DNA of 64,000 nt from NCBI RefSeq assembly GCF_001189965.1, contig NZ_LFLU01000007.1:170522-234521 (forward strand), read 5' to 3'. How positions within the stretch are numbered: position 1 is the first letter of the stretch; the number at the start of each line of letters is the position of its first letter. This DNA is from Herbaspirillum rhizosphaerae. GTDB lineage: Bacteria > Pseudomonadota > Gammaproteobacteria > Burkholderiales > Burkholderiaceae_D. Shown here piece after piece: positions 9,201 through 17,200 of this stretch. The notes under the pieces were generated by a model. It did not search any database, was not told the origin of the DNA, and worked only from the letters and a program-made list of their open reading frames with translations. The translations under genes and the position numbers were made by a program.

Positions 9201-9602
9201 GAGATCGAGCGCCACGGCATCTCGCTGGTGCTCAACCTGACGCAAGAAAACTTGTATGCGATGGGAGACTTCGTACAGATTCAGCAAGTGCTGCTCAATC
9301 TTGTGATCAACGCGATTGAAGCCATGGCGGAGATCGCCACACGTACACGCATCCTGTCGATATCATCGGCGAACGCAGACGGCGCGTTCATCAGGGTGAT
9401 CATTGCAGACACCGGGGAAGGCATCGCTGCCGACGCCGCCGAACGGGTCTTCGAAGCCTTCTATACCACGAAGAAAAACGGCATGGGCATGGGGCTGGCG
9501 ATTTGCCGCTCGATCATCGAAACCCATCGCGGGCGGCTGCAAGCGGCGGTCAGGCAGCCGTTCGGCAGCACGTTTTCGTTCGAGCTGCCGCTGGCGCAAT
9601 AG
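6282..9602 (+). CDS. Pseudokinase-GAF-PAS hybrid sensor histidine kinase
   Basis: A 1106-residue cytoplasmic sensor. Order: Ser/Thr-kinase-like domain (about 25-315), helical TPR-like region (355-535), GAF (about 548-735), PAS with PAC (735-865), HisKA with phosphoacceptor His893 in SIAHEINQPL, and HATPase_c to the end with VLLNLVINAIEAM and DTGEGI. The GTG start overlaps the receiver stop and has GGAGAACAAGA upstream. In the kinase-like domain HRD is HRN (151-153), the following Lys is Asn155 and DFG is GFG (179-181), so phosphotransfer there is unlikely, while the SPE motif and C-lobe remain. Relatives of 1700-1900 residues carry an AAA ATPase between kinase and GAF; it is missing here. Confidence 0.93.
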   Translation: MSKSRALSLDNTPIPAAGDAELRFRITDYSYAPISETGAVAYLRAWRQNARPDAHAHPLTIARAKSDTQAAEAARQLRNELALCAAIDDAWALKPTGSVVGAGAVVLLYDDADILSLDKVAPHALTTACFIKLAPKLARVMESMHANGLVHRNVNPSCFFIGIDTAVDEAAHFRVKIGGFGLAATVAEMSGDDDAAAALLCGELAYMSPEHSGRTQRAIDARSDLYSLGVIFYRLLTGHLPFGISGVDSDAAEWIHFHIASEAVAPHLLSDTIPPMLSNIVMRLLEKNPDRRYQDATQLHADLEYCQHALSAESKDGGAVRGDITAAPPLPVPATLHSLLHSTEHASPSITSAAVHARNRMQEAVLHYHAGEYAQAGTCMALIEEPELLSELHAEFHFFSALILAAGDAPPAQKEQRRHALTQHCEKIFFPSVASTPVLSVQTTVLLGEIARLNADPGTAQRHYEQAASRAEENQLWHYAGISHELAARVCQEQSLPTSLLAHLKSARRAYRKFDAPELAEQLARRFPEAMASLPRSQDAAPLSETANIRDLESVIRAARALSEEIRLDELMQTIMSVTLEHVGAERGLLIRLDEQLAYIDACARTTTSGIAVTLGHTPATENDMPMAMLHQALNTGHQVYAGDDGVLQTFQSGLNSRSHQTGGPAPAARFNAICVPMLKQARVVGALYLENRVLPDAFTVEHTQILQLLASQAAISLETARLYAALLAENAQRKTAEKALRSSQTSLIQGEQFNHIGSMRYVLEEGLMYCSAELCRIYELEAGKDVITYEEFSALLHPDDRHGVLDTVEAAVAVGGVIRVEHRICRKSGEVRYISGIGKPFYVDGKFTEYVGTATDITSRRQAEDALRVAQADLARVSRATTVGQLTASIAHEINQPLMSIVSNAGASLRWLDRTPMHLENARAGLRDIVAEGQRAGDMIQSLQRLTRNTEAVFERINLNAAIRHILAISRSEIERHGISLVLNLTQENLYAMGDFVQIQQVLLNLVINAIEAMAEIATRTRILSISSANADGAFIRVIIADTGEGIAADAAERVFEAFYTTKKNGMGMGLAICRSIIETHRGRLQAAVRQPFGSTFSFELPLAQ

Positions 9603-9628
9603 ACAGTGATCGGCAGGCAGCCATTGCG

Positions 9629-10552
9629 CTAGCCTTGCGCATTGCGCCGCCAGTTGCCCGGCGACGTCCCCGTCAACTGCGAGAAAACCCGGCTGAAATG
9701 GCTTTGGTCCGAGAAGTAGCACACGATGGCGATCTCGGCCAGCGGCAGGTCGGAGTGCAGCAGCAGCTCGCGCGCCTGCTGCACGCGCTGCATGAGCAGC
9801 CATTGATGCGGCGTGTGTCCGGTCGTCGCCTTGAAGGCGCGCAGGAAATAACTGCCGGACATATTGCATTCCTTGGCGATCTCGGCGACCGAGATGTTTC
9901 CCCGCACCTTGTTCATCAGCATCTGCTTGGCGCGGTCCTCATGCAGGCGCGACAAGCCCCGGCTCTTGCCCGGCATCGTGAGCGTGGCGCCGCCGTAGTG
10001 CTGGATCAGATAAGTGCCGATGGCCGTGCCCAACTGATCGACAAACAGCATGCTGGCTTCGCGCGGCCGGGCCAGTGCCGGCGCGAGCGCCTGCGCCAGA
10101 TGCGCCAGCACCGGATCACGTTGCCCGGTCACGGTTTTCAGGCCGTTGATGCGCACACTGCTGATGCCCTCGCCGACACACGCAAGAAAAGCGCGCGGCA
10201 GTTCGCACAGCAGGAAATCGAAGCCGCCGTGCAGATCGGCGCGATAGTCTTCGGAGAAATCGCGCACGTACACGGCGCCGGCGGCGAAGTCGTGCCGCGA
10301 CGCCTGCCTGCCGCGGAATATGCTGCGGCGATGCCCGTCGGACATGGAAATGCCGACCAGGAAGCCGCGGTCCGACGCCGAGGTGCTCACTTGCGAAGTG
10401 TGTGTCGCCTCGACATGCTTGCGGTAGAAGGCGATGCCGCCGCCATGCAACTCCTGATCCTTGTGCAATTTGCTGGCGACGCAACCCAGGGAATCCCTCG
10501 CCCGGACCGGCACCAGAGGCGGGGTCGCGCCATCGATAAATGTAGCTTGCAT
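9629..10552 (-). CDS. AraC-family transcriptional regulator
   Basis: A 307-residue regulator. The C-terminal 100 residues form the double helix-turn-helix: ISVAEIAKECNMSGSYFLRAFK, then LAEIAIVCYFSDQSHFSRVF and the signature GTSPGNWRR. The N-terminal 190 residues are an effector/dimerisation domain with no recognised fold. The start at 10552 has AAAAGG upstream; the longer open frame begins with an unlikely Cys-rich stretch. It ends 27 nt from the hybrid kinase, tail to tail. Targets unknown; the adjacent LysR, pirin and hydrolase genes are candidates. Confidence 0.9.
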   Translation of the reverse strand: MQATFIDGATPPLVPVRARDSLGCVASKLHKDQELHGGGIAFYRKHVEATHTSQVSTSASDRGFLVGISMSDGHRRSIFRGRQASRHDFAAGAVYVRDFSEDYRADLHGGFDFLLCELPRAFLACVGEGISSVRINGLKTVTGQRDPVLAHLAQALAPALARPREASMLFVDQLGTAIGTYLIQHYGGATLTMPGKSRGLSRLHEDRAKQMLMNKVRGNISVAEIAKECNMSGSYFLRAFKATTGHTPHQWLLMQRVQQARELLLHSDLPLAEIAIVCYFSDQSHFSRVFSQLTGTSPGNWRRNAQG

Positions 10553-10712
10553 GGTCGGGACCTTTTCCGGAAATAAAACGCAGGGGCAATAACAATTGCA
10601 CATTGCCAGTCATGAAATAGACGACGCTGCCACATCATGACTCGCCACCGGAAACTGCTAGCAAGACTGATACCCGCACCTGTCCGGATACCGCTTGCAT
10701 GCATGTTTTTCT

Positions 10713-11615
10713 TCAGCGCAACAGGATATCCGGTATCAACTGTCTTTGCAGCCGCTGCAGCCACCACTTCTTCGCTTCGCCCATCGCCTCCGGCTTCCAC
10801 GCCAGCCAGAACGACTCGTCGGGACGCGACTCTTCCGACTCCACCTCCACCAGCGCACCGCTTGCCAGCTCCTTGCGGATACAGGCGCGCGGCAAGAATC
10901 CGTGACCGATGGCTGCCAGCTGGCAAGCGATCTTGGCTGACATCGAGGGCACGGTGATGCGCTTTTGCCCCGCCAGCAGACCGATGGTCCGGTCCGACAT
11001 GGTGCGCGCACCGTCGCCGACCACAATCGCATTGTGTTCCAGCAGATCGGCCCGCGTCACGGCGCGGCGCAGCCTGGCCAGCGGATGCGTGGGCGCCACG
11101 CAAAACACGAACGCCAGCTTGCCCACTTCAACCGCACGGTAACCGCCGCCGGACGGGCCGTCGCCGGCGGCGACGATCATGTCGGCGCGACCGTCGCGCA
11201 AGGCTTCCCAGGTTCCCATCAGGGTTTCACAGGCGATGCGCAACCGGGTGCCGCAGTGCAGATCTTCAAAGGCGCAAATGTCTTTGGTGAACGAATCGGT
11301 CGCGATCAGCGAGTCATGCACCAGCCGGAACTCGGACTCGAAGCCGGTCGCGATCTGGCGCAGGCGCGATTCCAGCTCGGCGGCCGCAATGACCAGCCAG
11401 CGCCCTTCCTTCAGCAATTCGCGTCCTGCCGCCGTAAGGTGCACGCGCTGCCCCTGCCGCAAGAACAAGGCCAGGCCCAGTTGCTCTTCCAGCTTGTTGA
11501 TGGCGTAGGAGATGGTCGACGGCACCTTGTGCAGACGCTCGGAGGCCGCGGCGAAGGAGCCGTAGCGGTCGATGGCGTCCACCAGTTCGATGGCTTCCAG
11601 ACTGAGTTTGAGCAT
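10713..11615 (-). CDS. LysR-family transcriptional regulator
   Basis: A 300-residue LysR protein. The winged helix is at residues 1-60 (IDRYGSFAAASERLHKVPSTISYAINKLEEQLG), followed by a linker helix and a periplasmic-binding-like effector domain. The start at 11615 has CGGAGAA 5 nt upstream. An alternative ATG at 11657 would place codons across the palindrome at 11638-11656, so it is less likely. Divergent from pirin with 196 bp between, the standard layout of a LysR regulator and its target. Confidence 0.9.
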   Translation of the reverse strand: MLKLSLEAIELVDAIDRYGSFAAASERLHKVPSTISYAINKLEEQLGLALFLRQGQRVHLTAAGRELLKEGRWLVIAAAELESRLRQIATGFESEFRLVHDSLIATDSFTKDICAFEDLHCGTRLRIACETLMGTWEALRDGRADMIVAAGDGPSGGGYRAVEVGKLAFVFCVAPTHPLARLRRAVTRADLLEHNAIVVGDGARTMSDRTIGLLAGQKRITVPSMSAKIACQLAAIGHGFLPRACIRKELASGALVEVESEESRPDESFWLAWKPEAMGEAKKWWLQRLQRQLIPDILLR

Positions 11616-11637
11616 GGCGATTCTCCGCAATCCGACT

Positions 11638-11656
11638 TGATCGAAAATTTCGATCA
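11638..11656. promoter_or_regulatory. Palindromic operator in LysR-pirin intergenic region
   Basis: TGATCGAAA-A-TTTCGATCA has 9-bp perfect arms around one central base. It lies 23-41 bp upstream of the LysR start codon and contains a T-N11-A arrangement. Position and symmetry suggest autoregulation and control of the divergent pirin gene. Binding by the adjacent LysR is inference. Confidence 0.6.
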
Positions 11657-11811
11657 TTAGAACACAAAAGCTTCAATCCGAAGCACCTTTGAAACGCGCA
11701 AACTTCTTTCCATGGCGCGATGGTACAGGCAGGAAATCTTGCGGTGTGCAATCAGCCCGGCAAATAACTTGCTGAATTTAATCGAATTGAAACGAAAAAA
11801 AGGCGCACATC

Positions 11812-12534
11812 ATGATCGAACTACGCAAAGCAAACCAACGCGGCATCGCCGATCACGGCTGGCTGCATTCGCATCACACATTTTCGTTCGGCCACTACCG
11901 CGATGCCAAGCAACAAGGCTTCTCGGACCTGCTTGTCATCAACGACGACCGCGTCACCAAAAGCCAGGGCTTCGGCACGCATCCGCACCGCGACATGGAA
12001 ATTTTTTCCTACGTCCTGGAAGGCGCGCTGGCGCATCAGGATTCGATGGGCACCGGGTCGGTAATCCGTCCCGGCGACGTGCAGATGATGAGCGCCGGCA
12101 CCGGCGTGAGCCACAGCGAATACAACCACTCGAAAGACGAGCCGGTGCATTTCCTGCAGATCTGGATCGTGCCGAACGTACGCGGCGTGCCGCCCCGCTA
12201 TCAGCAAGTGCATTTCAGCGAAGAAGAAAAGCGCGGCAAGCTGCGCCGGATCATCTCGCCTGACGGTACGGACGGCTCGCTGTCGGTCTATCAGGACGCC
12301 ACGGTCTACGCCGGCCTGTTCGACGGCGCGGAAACCGCCGCACTGAACATCGCGGCAGACCGTTATGCCTACGTGCACGTGGCGCGCGGCAAGATCAAGG
12401 TCAACGGCGTGCAGTTCGGCGCAGGCGACGGCGCACGCATCCGCAACGAAACCCTGCTGCAACTGAGCGACGGCGAACAGGCGGAATTGCTGGTGTTCGA
12501 CCTGCGTCCCAACGAACTGCCGCAACCGGTTTGA
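11812..12534 (+). CDS. Pirin family protein (YhhW-like)
   Basis: A 240-residue bicupin. The four N-terminal metal ligands are intact: His57 and His59 in THPHRDME, His101 and Glu103 in GVSHSEYN, the same positions as in E. coli YhhW. Family members show quercetin 2,3-dioxygenase activity in vitro or act as redox-sensitive partners of other proteins. The start at ATG 11812 has AAAGGCGCA upstream. Divergent from a LysR gene and followed by a Tat-exported hydrolase with its own leader; probably part of a stress-responsive group. Confidence 0.93.
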   Translation: MIELRKANQRGIADHGWLHSHHTFSFGHYRDAKQQGFSDLLVINDDRVTKSQGFGTHPHRDMEIFSYVLEGALAHQDSMGTGSVIRPGDVQMMSAGTGVSHSEYNHSKDEPVHFLQIWIVPNVRGVPPRYQQVHFSEEEKRGKLRRIISPDGTDGSLSVYQDATVYAGLFDGAETAALNIAADRYAYVHVARGKIKVNGVQFGAGDGARIRNETLLQLSDGEQAELLVFDLRPNELPQPV

Positions 12535-12621
12535 AATTGAACCCGCGCCGTCACCAGAAAAACAAGCCGCTGATGGGACACTCAGGACGCAGAGCATGAA
12601 TGCGAAGAATTCTGCTCCGGA

Positions 12622-12640
12622 CTATACGTTCAGATAATGG
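12622..12640 (+). promoter_or_regulatory. Shared promoter-like motif, second copy
   Basis: CTATAC-GTT-CAGATAATGG matches 16 of 19 bases of the copy at 4103-4121. It is 145 nt upstream of the Tat-exported hydrolase start, in the same orientation relative to its gene as the first copy. Could be a common activator site or a promoter core (GATAAT). The function is inferred only from recurrence. Confidence 0.45.
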
Positions 12641-12784
12641 TTTTTCGCGGCGACGGCTTCTACCATCACGTCAGATTCCGGCATGCCGAAGAAGAATCGG
12701 GCGAGACAAAAGAGCAACAATAAATAGTAACTGCAGTCCCTGCAAACCATCTCCTCCACCTCACCACAACACAAGAGAAAAATC

Positions 12785-13762
12785 ATGTCAAAAGATCAGC
12801 AAGATTCCGAAATCAGCAACTCCCGCCGCAACGCCCTGAAGGGCGCGAGCCTGGTCGCCGCAGCCGTGCTGCCGACGGCATCGTTCGCCGCCGACAAGAA
12901 AGCTTCCGCGCACAAGCAGCACAAAGCCGGCCTGACCGAAAACACCTTCGTCACCAAGGACGGCACCCAGCTCTATTACAAGGACTGGGGCTCGGGTCAG
13001 CCGGTGGTGTTCAGCCATGGCTGGCCGCTGAGTTCGGATAGCTGGGAATCGCAGATGTTGCATCTGGCGTCGAACGGTTTCCGCGTCATCGCCCATGATC
13101 GCCGCGGCCACGGCCGTTCGAGCCAGCCATGGAGCGGCAACGACATGGACACCTACGCAGACGACCTCGCCGGCCTGGTCGAAGCGCTGGATCTGAAGAA
13201 CATGATCATGGTGGGTTTCTCCACCGGCGGCGGCGAAGTTGCCCGCTATATCGGCCGCCACGGCACCAGGCGCGTCGCCAAGGCTGCGCTGGTGTCGTCG
13301 GTGCCGCCGCAAATGCTGAAGACCGCCGCCAATCCGGGCGGCCTGCCGATTGAAGTATTCGACGGCATCCGCGCCGCATCGCTGGCCAATCGCGCCCAAC
13401 TGTACAAAGACCTGGCTGCCGGCCCGTTCTTCAACTTCAACCGTCCGGGCGCCAAGGTGTCGCAGGGCTTGATCGACTGGTTCTGGGCGCAAGGCATGCA
13501 AGGCGGCCACAAGAACACCTACGACTGCATCAAGGCGTTCTCGGAAACCGACTTCACCGAAGACTTGAAGAAGTTCGACGTGCCGACGCTGGTCATCCAT
13601 GGCGACGACGACCAGGTGGTGCCGATCGCAGCTGCCGGCATGATGTCGGCCAAGATCGTGAAGAACGCCAAACTCATCGTCTATCCGGGCGCGCCGCACG
13701 GCCTGACCGATACGCACAAGGACAAGCTGAATGCCGATTTGCTGGCGTTTGCAAAGTCCTGA
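12785..13762 (+). CDS. Tat-exported alpha/beta hydrolase
   Basis: A 325-residue hydrolase of the cofactor-free haloperoxidase/esterase group. The N-terminus holds a twin-arginine signal: SRRNALKG with Arg14-Arg15, a hydrophobic segment ([10 protein letters not shown]) and a cleavage-like SFA-AD. The mature enzyme has nucleophile Ser146 in GFSTGG, acidic HGDDDQVVP and His in GAPHGLT. It is clearly paralogous to 777-1598 (shared [33 protein letters not shown]) and differs mainly by the export signal. AAGAGAAAAATC precedes the ATG. Ends at a strong terminator. Confidence 0.9.
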   Translation: MSKDQQDSEISNSRRNALKGASLVAAAVLPTASFAADKKASAHKQHKAGLTENTFVTKDGTQLYYKDWGSGQPVVFSHGWPLSSDSWESQMLHLASNGFRVIAHDRRGHGRSSQPWSGNDMDTYADDLAGLVEALDLKNMIMVGFSTGGGEVARYIGRHGTRRVAKAALVSSVPPQMLKTAANPGGLPIEVFDGIRAASLANRAQLYKDLAAGPFFNFNRPGAKVSQGLIDWFWAQGMQGGHKNTYDCIKAFSETDFTEDLKKFDVPTLVIHGDDDQVVPIAAAGMMSAKIVKNAKLIVYPGAPHGLTDTHKDKLNADLLAFAKS

Positions 13763-13793
13763 GCGATGCCGGCTTGAGCGCTGATTGACGCAA

Positions 13794-13828
13794 AAAAAAC
13801 GGCGGACACCCTGTGTCCGCCGTTTTTC
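13794..13828. terminator. Bidirectional terminator
   Basis: ACGGCGGACAC / GTGTCCGCCGT stem with a 3-nt CCT loop, A-run before and T-run after. It sits between the convergent hydrolase (rightward) and azoreductase (leftward). Confidence 0.92.
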
Positions 13829-13863
13829 ATTGACGCACTTCAGCGTCGGCGGTCTTCACTTCA

Positions 13864-14493
13864 TCAGGCCGCCGCCCACTGCCCGGCGATCGCTGCCAGT
13901 TCCGCCTTCGCGCGCAGCAGCGCCGCTTCACGTTCTTCGACCGCGCTGAACGTCAGCGGCTGGGCGTCAACAAAAGTTGGCGCCGCGACGCCGATGAAAC
14001 CGAATGCCGCCCGCAATGCCGGCGTCAACGCATCCATCGCGCTGAACGGCGTACCGGGCCGCAGATCGGCGCCGCGCGTGGTGATGAACAGCACCTTGCC
14101 CGTCATCTGCCCGACATAGCTGCCGTCTGCGGCTATCTTGTAAGTCAGGTTGGTGCGAATGATGTTGTCGATGAAGGCCTTGAAGGACGACGGCATCGAG
14201 AAGTTGTACATCGGCATGGCGAACAGATAGGCGTCTGCCGCCAGCAGACGTGCGCACAAGGCGTCGGAGGCTTGCAGCGCCTGCTTCATGGCCGGCGTGC
14301 GATCCGCCTCGGGCGTGTAGGTGGCGATGGTGAAGAGTTCATCGACGTGGGCCGGCGTGTCCACGCTCACATCGAGATAATCAACCTCGACATCGGGACG
14401 CTGCTGCTGCAGCAAGTCGATGAAGTGACGCGACAGCGCGCGCGAATTGGACCATTCGCGCTTGGCGCTGGCGTCGACGTGAAACAATTTCAT
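13864..14493 (-). CDS. azoR: FMN-dependent NADH-azoreductase
   Basis: A 209-residue flavodoxin-like quinone/azo reductase. The N-terminal FMN phosphate loop (HVDASAKREWSNSRALS) and the MPMYNFSMPSSFKAFID motif around residues 95-110 are diagnostic of AzoR. It transfers two electrons from NAD(P)H to quinones or azo bonds, so it fits a quinone-stress role beside pirin and the hydrolases. AAAGGAATG precedes the ATG. A GNAT gene ends 36 nt upstream, so the two may be cotranscribed. Confidence 0.92.
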   Translation of the reverse strand: MKLFHVDASAKREWSNSRALSRHFIDLLQQQRPDVEVDYLDVSVDTPAHVDELFTIATYTPEADRTPAMKQALQASDALCARLLAADAYLFAMPMYNFSMPSSFKAFIDNIIRTNLTYKIAADGSYVGQMTGKVLFITTRGADLRPGTPFSAMDALTPALRAAFGFIGVAAPTFVDAQPLTFSAVEEREAALLRAKAELAAIAGQWAAA

Positions 14494-14529
14494 GAAACAT
14501 TCCTTTGAAAATAATAGTGAATAAGACGC

Positions 14530-15033
14530 TCAGGCTGTCGCCGCTGCTGAAGCAAGCGCAGGCGTAATCGGCTTGCCGAAACGCATCGATCCGGTCAGCA
14601 ATCCCTGGCGGAAATAGAAGCGCTGTGCCAGCGCATTGGCCAGACCGGTATCGAGCACCAGCCGCACGCAGCCCGCCTGCTCCGCCACCGCCGTCAGCGC
14701 ATCCAGCAAGCGTGCGCCCCAGCGGCTTCCGCGCGCGGTTTCCGCCGTGACCAGATCGTCGACATAGAGAAACTTTCCATACACCAGGTTTTCCTGGAAA
14801 CGGTAACCGGCCAGCGCGACCGCCTGGTCGCCGTCCCATGCCGCCAGCAGGCGGTAGGACTGCGCCTGCTGGCGGGCAATGCGCTCAAGGAAATCGTCTT
14901 CGCCCTGCAGATGCGGCCGCAACTGGCGCATCACGGCATAGCAGGCGCGCAGGGATTCTTGCGTGTCGGCATGGCGCAGGGCGGCGTCGTTTATCCCTGC
15001 CGGTTGTTCAACGGCATGCGGGTTCTGTTGCAT
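14530..15033 (-). CDS. GNAT-family N-acetyltransferase
   Basis: A 167-residue acetyltransferase. The beta4-loop-alpha3 core is visible: FLYVDDLVTAETARGSRWG resembles the acetyl-CoA pyrophosphate-binding motif, followed by LLDALTAVAEQAGC and a late YFRQGL. The open frame runs far upstream across the antisense of the MocR gene, but the real start is at 15033, where AGAAGGAGAG precedes ATG. Divergent from the MocR regulator with only 84 bp between, so it may be that regulator's target. Substrate unknown. Confidence 0.88.
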   Translation of the reverse strand: MQQNPHAVEQPAGINDAALRHADTQESLRACYAVMRQLRPHLQGEDDFLERIARQQAQSYRLLAAWDGDQAVALAGYRFQENLVYGKFLYVDDLVTAETARGSRWGARLLDALTAVAEQAGCVRLVLDTGLANALAQRFYFRQGLLTGSMRFGKPITPALASAAATA

Positions 15034-15117
15034 GGTTGCTCTCCTTCTGTACACAAGCTTATCGAGCCTGCATCTTAGCGATCCGATGGCATAATGCACA
15101 GATCCAAGAAATAACAT

Positions 15118-16581
15118 ATGGACTGGTCCATGATCAAATCCTCCCTGCATGAGCTGTTGCCGCTGAACCTGTCGACCGGCGAGCCCTTCTATCGCCAGAT
15201 CTACACCCGCTTTCGCAATGCCATCGCCGACCGGCTGCTCAAACCCGGCGACCGCATTCCGTCGGCGCGTGCGCTGGCCGAAGAACTGGGCGTGGCGCGC
15301 GGCACCATCGAAGCGGCCTATTCGCTGCTCAGCGCGGAGGGTTATGTGGAAACACGCGGACAAGCCGGCACCATCGTGACGCTGGGGCTGAAGCCCGGCT
15401 TGCACGCCGGTCCTGCGCAACAAGAAGCGGCTGCACCGACAGCACGCCCGCGCACTGCGGCGGCGCCCGTGCTGCACCTGCCTACGCCGCAGCCGTTGCC
15501 GTTCCAGATGGGGTTGCCGGCGCTCGACGCCTTTCCGCGCAAGCTGTGGTCGCGGCTGGCGGCGCGCACGATACGCGCCACGGCGCACAGCGACATGACT
15601 TATCCGCCCTACGCCGGCGTCGCCGCGCTGCGCAACGAAATCGCCACCTATCTGCAATTGTCGCGCGGCGTGGCCTGCACCCCGGAACAGGTGTTCGTCA
15701 CCTCCGGCTACCGCGAGACGCTGCAATTGATTACCGGCGCGCTGTTCAAGGGCGGCGACAAGGTCTGGACCGAAGATCCCGGCTACCTGCCGACCGCCAA
15801 CGCCCTGGCGCAGGCAGGCGTGACGCCGGTGCCGGTGCCGGTTGACGGCGAAGGTATTCGGGTGGAGTTGGGCGTGCAGGCGGCGCCGCGTGCACGCGCG
15901 GCCATCGTCACGCCGGCGCATCAGAGTCCGCTGTGCGTGTCGCTGTCGCTGCAGCGCCGTTTCGCCCTGCTCGACTGGGCTGCGCGCGCCAATGCCTGGA
16001 TCGTGGAAGACGACTACGACGGCGAATACCGTTACGTCGGCCGCCCCCTGCCGGCGCTCCAGAGCCTGGACCGCGACGGCCGCGTGCTGTATGCGGGCAC
16101 TTTCAGCAAGGTGCTGTTTCCCGGCATCCGGCTCGCGTATCTGGTGGTGCCCGTGTCGCAAATCGAACGCTTCGCCGCCGTCAGCCAGACCATGTTCAGC
16201 GGCAGCCCGGCGCTGACGCAAAGCATCGTCGCCGACTTCATCGCCGACGGCCATTTTGCGCGCCACGTGCAGCGCATGCGCAAGCTCTACGGCGAACGGC
16301 GCAAGATTGCGGCGGAGGGCCTGGACAGCCTGCTGGGAAAATACCTGCGCGTGGATCCGCAACCCGGCGGCATGCACCTGATCCTGCGCATGCGCGGGCG
16401 GCGTTCGGACAAACCGCTGGCGGACGCCATGCGCAAGGACGGCATGTATGCGCACACGCTGTCGCAACGCACCGTCCGGCATCAGACTCAGCCGGGATTG
16501 CTGCTGGGATTCACCAATATCGACAGCGCCGCGACCATGGAAAACCTGGCGCAGCGCATGCTGAAATTGGTCAGCAGCTAA
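15118..16581 (+). CDS. MocR/PdxR-family GntR regulator with aminotransferase domain
   Basis: A 487-residue fusion. Residues 15-85 are a GntR winged helix (FYRQIYTRFRNAI, RIPSARALAEELGVARGTI), and residues 120-480 are a fold-type I aminotransferase-like domain. The PLP-binding Lys331 lies in AGTFSKVLFPG, with the Asp/Tyr of VEDDYDGEYRY upstream. Such proteins use PLP as an effector and usually control a divergent gene; here that is the GNAT gene. It ends one base from the convergent winged-helix gene. Whether it is a true PdxR cannot be told, as no pdxST is present. Confidence 0.92.
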   Translation: MDWSMIKSSLHELLPLNLSTGEPFYRQIYTRFRNAIADRLLKPGDRIPSARALAEELGVARGTIEAAYSLLSAEGYVETRGQAGTIVTLGLKPGLHAGPAQQEAAAPTARPRTAAAPVLHLPTPQPLPFQMGLPALDAFPRKLWSRLAARTIRATAHSDMTYPPYAGVAALRNEIATYLQLSRGVACTPEQVFVTSGYRETLQLITGALFKGGDKVWTEDPGYLPTANALAQAGVTPVPVPVDGEGIRVELGVQAAPRARAAIVTPAHQSPLCVSLSLQRRFALLDWAARANAWIVEDDYDGEYRYVGRPLPALQSLDRDGRVLYAGTFSKVLFPGIRLAYLVVPVSQIERFAAVSQTMFSGSPALTQSIVADFIADGHFARHVQRMRKLYGERRKIAAEGLDSLLGKYLRVDPQPGGMHLILRMRGRRSDKPLADAMRKDGMYAHTLSQRTVRHQTQPGLLLGFTNIDSAATMENLAQRMLKLVSS

Positions 16582-16582
16582 C

Positions 16583-17140
16583 TTACATCGACGTCGCCGA
16601 ACGCGCCGCCTGCTCGTACAAGCCGGACAGGATGCGCAGGAAGCGCGCCAGCTCGGCCAGCTCGAAACTCTCCGCATCGTCGCCCGTCAAGCCCGAGACC
16701 AGCAGGCGCTCGCGGATTTCGTAGTAGCGCTTGCACAGATCCTGCCCGGCCTCATTGGTGGAATACAGCACTTCCTTGCCGCGCCGTTCGGTGTTGACGA
16801 GGCCCTGCGAGTGCAGCTTCTTGAGCGAATAATTGACGATGTGCGCATCCTCGATGTTGAGTATGAAGGCGATGTCGGCCAGCTTCTTTTCGCGCGCGCG
16901 GTGGTTGATGTGATGCAGCACCAAGACGTCAGTGGCGGTCATGTCCTTCATGCCGGCGGCGGAGATGCAGCGCACTATCCAGCGGTTGAAGGCGTTGTTG
17001 GCGATGATCATGCCGAATTCGAATTCGCTCAATTCCTTGCTTCGCCCCGAAGCCAGGTGCAGCGACGACACGATGGGCACCTTGCGGGCGCTGCCTGGCT
17101 GGGCGAAATTGGCCTTTACACTTTTCTTTTCGGTGGGCAT
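16583..17140 (-). CDS. Winged-helix (MarR-like) transcriptional regulator
   Basis: A 185-residue protein. A winged helix-turn-helix spans about residues 60-130: MTATDVLVLHHINHR, LADIAFILNIEDAHIVNYSLKKLHSQGLV, then a wing with ERRGKEVLYS. The C-terminal part is helical and likely dimerises. It belongs to a proteobacterial group annotated as predicted MarR-type regulators, with no known ligand. It converges on the MocR gene with a 1-bp gap, and transcription comes from the side of the chemoreceptor gene. Confidence 0.82.
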   Translation of the reverse strand: MPTEKKSVKANFAQPGSARKVPIVSSLHLASGRSKELSEFEFGMIIANNAFNRWIVRCISAAGMKDMTATDVLVLHHINHRAREKKLADIAFILNIEDAHIVNYSLKKLHSQGLVNTERRGKEVLYSTNEAGQDLCKRYYEIRERLLVSGLTGDDAESFELAELARFLRILSGLYEQAARSATSM

Positions 17141-17200
17141 GGTGAGTATTCAGTCTGTTTTCAAAAATCGACAGGGGACAAGCGGATAGGCGGATAGGCG

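Noticed and set aside
6528..9287. A 919-codon open frame on the reverse strand
   Set aside because: It is the antisense shadow of the hybrid kinase, a usual effect of high GC at third codon positions; product is low-complexity and has no domain.
14530..16677. A 715-codon leftward open frame
   Set aside because: Only the last 167 codons are a real GNAT protein; the rest is antisense to the MocR gene.
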